From assembly GCF_963676685.1 (NCBI RefSeq), contig NC_092350.1, positions 43,383,705 through 43,447,704 of the forward strand: DNA of 64,000 bases. The letters run 5' to 3'. The first letter of the stretch is position 1; the number at the start of each line of letters is the position of its first letter. Source of the stretch: Mytilus edulis (Eukaryota > Mollusca > Bivalvia > Mytilida > Mytilidae). The notes beneath the pieces are model-generated. The model was given only the letters and a program-made list of their open reading frames with translations, did not search any database and had not been told where the DNA came from. A program made the position numbers and the translations under genes. Shown in pieces: positions 61,079-64,000 of this stretch.

Positions 61079-61556
61079 TTATGCCCCACCTACGATAGTA
61101 GAGGGGCATTATGTTTTCTGGTCTGTGCCTCCGTTCGTTCGTTCGTCCGTCCGTCTGTGCGTCCGTCCGTCCGTCCGTTCGCTTCAGGTTAAAGTTTTTG
61201 GTCAAGGTAGTTTTTGAAGAAGTTGAAGTCCAATCAACTTGAAACTTAGTACACATGTTTCCCATGATATGATCTTTCTAATTTTAATGCCAAATTACAG
61301 TTTTGACCCCAATTTCATGGTCCACTGAACATAGAAAATGATAGTGCAAAGTTCAGGTTAAAGTTTTTGGTCAAGGTAGTTTTTGATAAAGTTGAAGTTA
61401 CATCAACTTGAAACTTAGTACACATGTTCCCTATGATATGATCTTTGTAATTATAATTCCAAATTATAAGTTTGACCCTAATTTCATGGTCCACTGAACA
61501 TAGAAAATGATAGTGCGAGTGGGGCATCCGTGTACTATGGACACATTCTTGTTTAA
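61079..61556 (-). repeat. R2 repeat (long copy)
   Basis: Opposite orientation to 8275-8550: ATGCCCCACCTACGATAGTA at left, TGGGGCATCCGTGTACTATG at right, a GTTCGTCCGTCC run, and the block GGTTAAAGTTTTTGGTCAAG present twice. Confidence 0.85.
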
Positions 61557-61557
61557 A

Positions 61558-62045
61558 TATAAAAAAAGAAGATGTGGTATGATTGCCAATGAGACAAAAT
61601 GACACAGAAATTAACAATTATAGGTAACCGTACGGTCTTTAATAATGAGCAAAGCCCATACCGCATAGTCAGCTATAAAAGGCCCCGAAATGACAATGTA
61701 AAACAATTGAAACGAGAAAACTAACGGCCTTATTTATATAAAAAATGAACAAATATATAACGCATAAACAAACGACAACCACTGAATTACAGGCTCCTGA
61801 CTTGGGACAAGCACATACATACATAATGTTGCGGGGTTAAACATGTTAACGGGATCCCAACCATCCCCCTAACATGAGACAGAGGTATAACAGCACAGCA
61901 TAAGAACGAACTATAAAAATCAGCTGAAAAAGGCTTAACTCATCAGATGGACAAAAATACAATTGGACGTGACCGGGTACTTGTACATCCCAACAACAAA
62001 AAGACACTATAGGAACAGATCTGAGAGTATTCGTTTAAAGCTTAG
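61558..62045 (+). repeat. R1 mussel repeat, longest copy
   Basis: Starts AAAGAAGATGTGGTATGATTG and runs through CAGGCTCCTGACTTGGGACA, TAACGGGATCCCAACC and CTCATCAGATGGA to ACAGATCTGAGAGTATTCG. Best reference copy for the family in this window. Confidence 0.88.
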
Positions 62046-64000
62046 AAAAACATAAACGATATATGTATATGACCAATGTTTTGGTAGGAGAAGTGTTGAA
62101 GAAGAAAGGTTGGAAGGAGGATAAACTTTTATATTGTATATTTATAAACATTCACGTTCGTCTTTTATTATACTGGCAATGTTTTTCTTAGCAAAGTTTA
62201 AACCAAGGTAATTTGGTTTACTGAGAAAAAATATAACCAATTAGTTAAATTCAACGTTTTCATTTTCAATTGAAATTAAATATGAATTAGTTGGCATCAG
62301 ATTCTAGCACATCTATATACGGGTAATGAAGTATTGTAATGTACATTTTTTTATCACTTGCTGTAGAAAAAGAAGCAAACTATCTGGTCTACTTTTGATC
62401 TCTTCAAGTTCAAGGTGGCATGTTATAACTTATTTCTTTTTGAAGTTTTTTTCAGGTTACTAGGTTACCATTTGTTTCATCACACGAACCATAATCTCCA
62501 ATGCATGGCTGTCATCGGAAAACACTGTCAAATTCAATTCAAGGTTTTCTTTAAGTTTCATTTCTCAAAAATATATAACAATCATTGCATTATATGCAAA
62601 ATATAGATATAAACTAGAGAGTCATTCTACAAAATGGCAAACTTTTTGTATTTATGTTTAAAATTAGGACGTATTAAATTTTGTAACACTTGAATAACAC
62701 TTGAATGTTGTTATTGACTTGAATAAATGAAATTGTCACAGCCAAGGACTCAGATTTTTTTTATTTTCGGTTTTAAAATTTGAGAATTTGTGTTACCTTA
62801 CAAGTTTATGTAAGTATTTAGCATCATTCTGTACAACGGCTAGCATCCTCTAAAATCCCTATTATAAACTATAAGAAATAAATGTAATTCCCAGTAATTT
62901 ATTTCAATTAAAGGAGACACTAATAGTGAGCATGAAATTAAAAAAGCTGATGCAGCAAATAAATAAAATAATAGAATAAAAATTTTGGATACTGAATTAT
63001 AAAAGTGAAACAATATTTGAACGAATCAATCAGCCAGACAGGACATGCAGGATGTATACTGCATACGTTTGATTGAGTTCTTGCCTTGTGTGTCCTTAAT
63101 TTTGATTTTTTTCATATGGTCTATGCTGGTTATTAAATTTTAAAATAAAATAATTATCAGCTTTGAAATTTTTAACCTGACGGACCATCTTAGAACACAT
63201 GCTGATATACACAGTATAGCCTTCTTAGTATGATTATGAATAACATTAAAGAGGTCCTACCTTTTGATGAATCATTAATATAAAAAGGAAGTTCATTTCA
63301 AGTTCATACAATGTAACTTCATTTACTAATCTCTGTCTATCGAGATCTTTTGTAATATTTTATGAGCGTAACAGCGAGAAGTCTTTCATCTTCACTCGTC
63401 CAATTCAAATTAAATGGACGTCTTCTTAAAAAGGAAAGTATATATACTACATATAGAAGTTATTTTTAAATTCAAAACGGGATGAAGGTTATAAAACTGA
63501 CAACATCAAACTTTAGGGTTTACCAGCCAACGGAACAAATCGAAAACAGCTGTCACTTTGCACCTACTTTTGTAATCTAATTTACAACACTAGTCATGCA
63601 TACTTGTAAGTTAATATATTCCGATTCAAACATTTTCTCGGTATTTGTATATTGATTTGTAAATTAGAATTAGGGCTTATATTCAATTAGAGTAAAAATT
63701 AAAAAAAAAAACATTAAAAAATTACTCTTTCTATGAATAGTAATAAAACTTGTAGCGATTAATGGACAAAACGCGAATCGTTCACTGTAGTGTTCATACC
63801 ACACTCGCATCATTCAGTACGGTACATTTTCAATAATTTTTGCTGCCATCATTTTGTGAGTTAATTGTTTTTTACATACAAAAAAAGACCTGAAACGATC
63901 ATAAACTTTATATCAAAGGGTAAAACCACTAATTAAATAAAACACAGTTATATATGACGTAAATAATTAATACTGCAATTGACCTGATACTTTGACATTG
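62046..64000. other. intergenic, no gene seen
   Basis: AT-rich to the window end. Only short ORFs (for example 62415-62606) with no recognisable motif or clean splice context. Confidence 0.45.

Overview
This looks like an animal nuclear genome, most likely a bivalve mollusc close to Mytilus. That rests on AT-rich, intron-split genes, C-type lectin and glycosyltransferase genes of molluscan style, and several interspersed repeats I recognise from mussel genomes (for example the family containing ATTGCCAATGAGACAA). The species is inference; no search was run. Few bases are host coding sequence. Most of the window is transposable elements, many nested, plus satellite DNA.

Region by region: (1) 1060-8114, minus strand: a six-exon gene I could assemble from ATG to stop (465 codons) with matching splice phases. 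It joins a YTH-type (m6A-reader) domain to a minimal nucleotidyltransferase with the GS...DxD signature. Its first exon ends in five tandem 36-bp copies of its own splice donor, each also encoding the GS motif. (2) 9358-11612: a young LTR element with intact Gag-protease only. (3) 12779-13553: a TIR element with sub-terminal hairpins. (4) 16544-23858, plus strand: a four-exon C-type lectin gene whose introns hold a Mutator-like MITE and a 1.46-kb TIR element. (5) 24377-49009: a 24.6-kb element with inverted ends. Its terminal inverted repeats (about 620 bp unique sequence) run directly into inverted arrays of a 173/180-bp satellite. Its interior carries a decayed protein-primed family B DNA polymerase, which marks it as a Maverick/Polinton. 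A BEL/Pao retrotransposon, a Harbinger-like MITE, a 5-kb near-palindromic element and a LINE have inserted into it, and the satellite has higher-order structure. A 100-N gap sits in the left array with the same 434 bp on both sides. (6) 51258-54800, minus strand: two tandem intronless type II membrane glycosyltransferase-like genes separated by a 43-bp minisatellite. (7) 55260-58892: a 3.6-kb TIR element with a second TIR element nested in it. (8) 58893-64000: small MITEs and mussel repeats, otherwise no recognisable gene.

The best candidates for new biology are the YTH-nucleotidyltransferase fusion with its repeated splice donor and active-site motif, and the Polinton whose inverted ends have become satellite arrays. 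The host genes do not form an obvious pathway.
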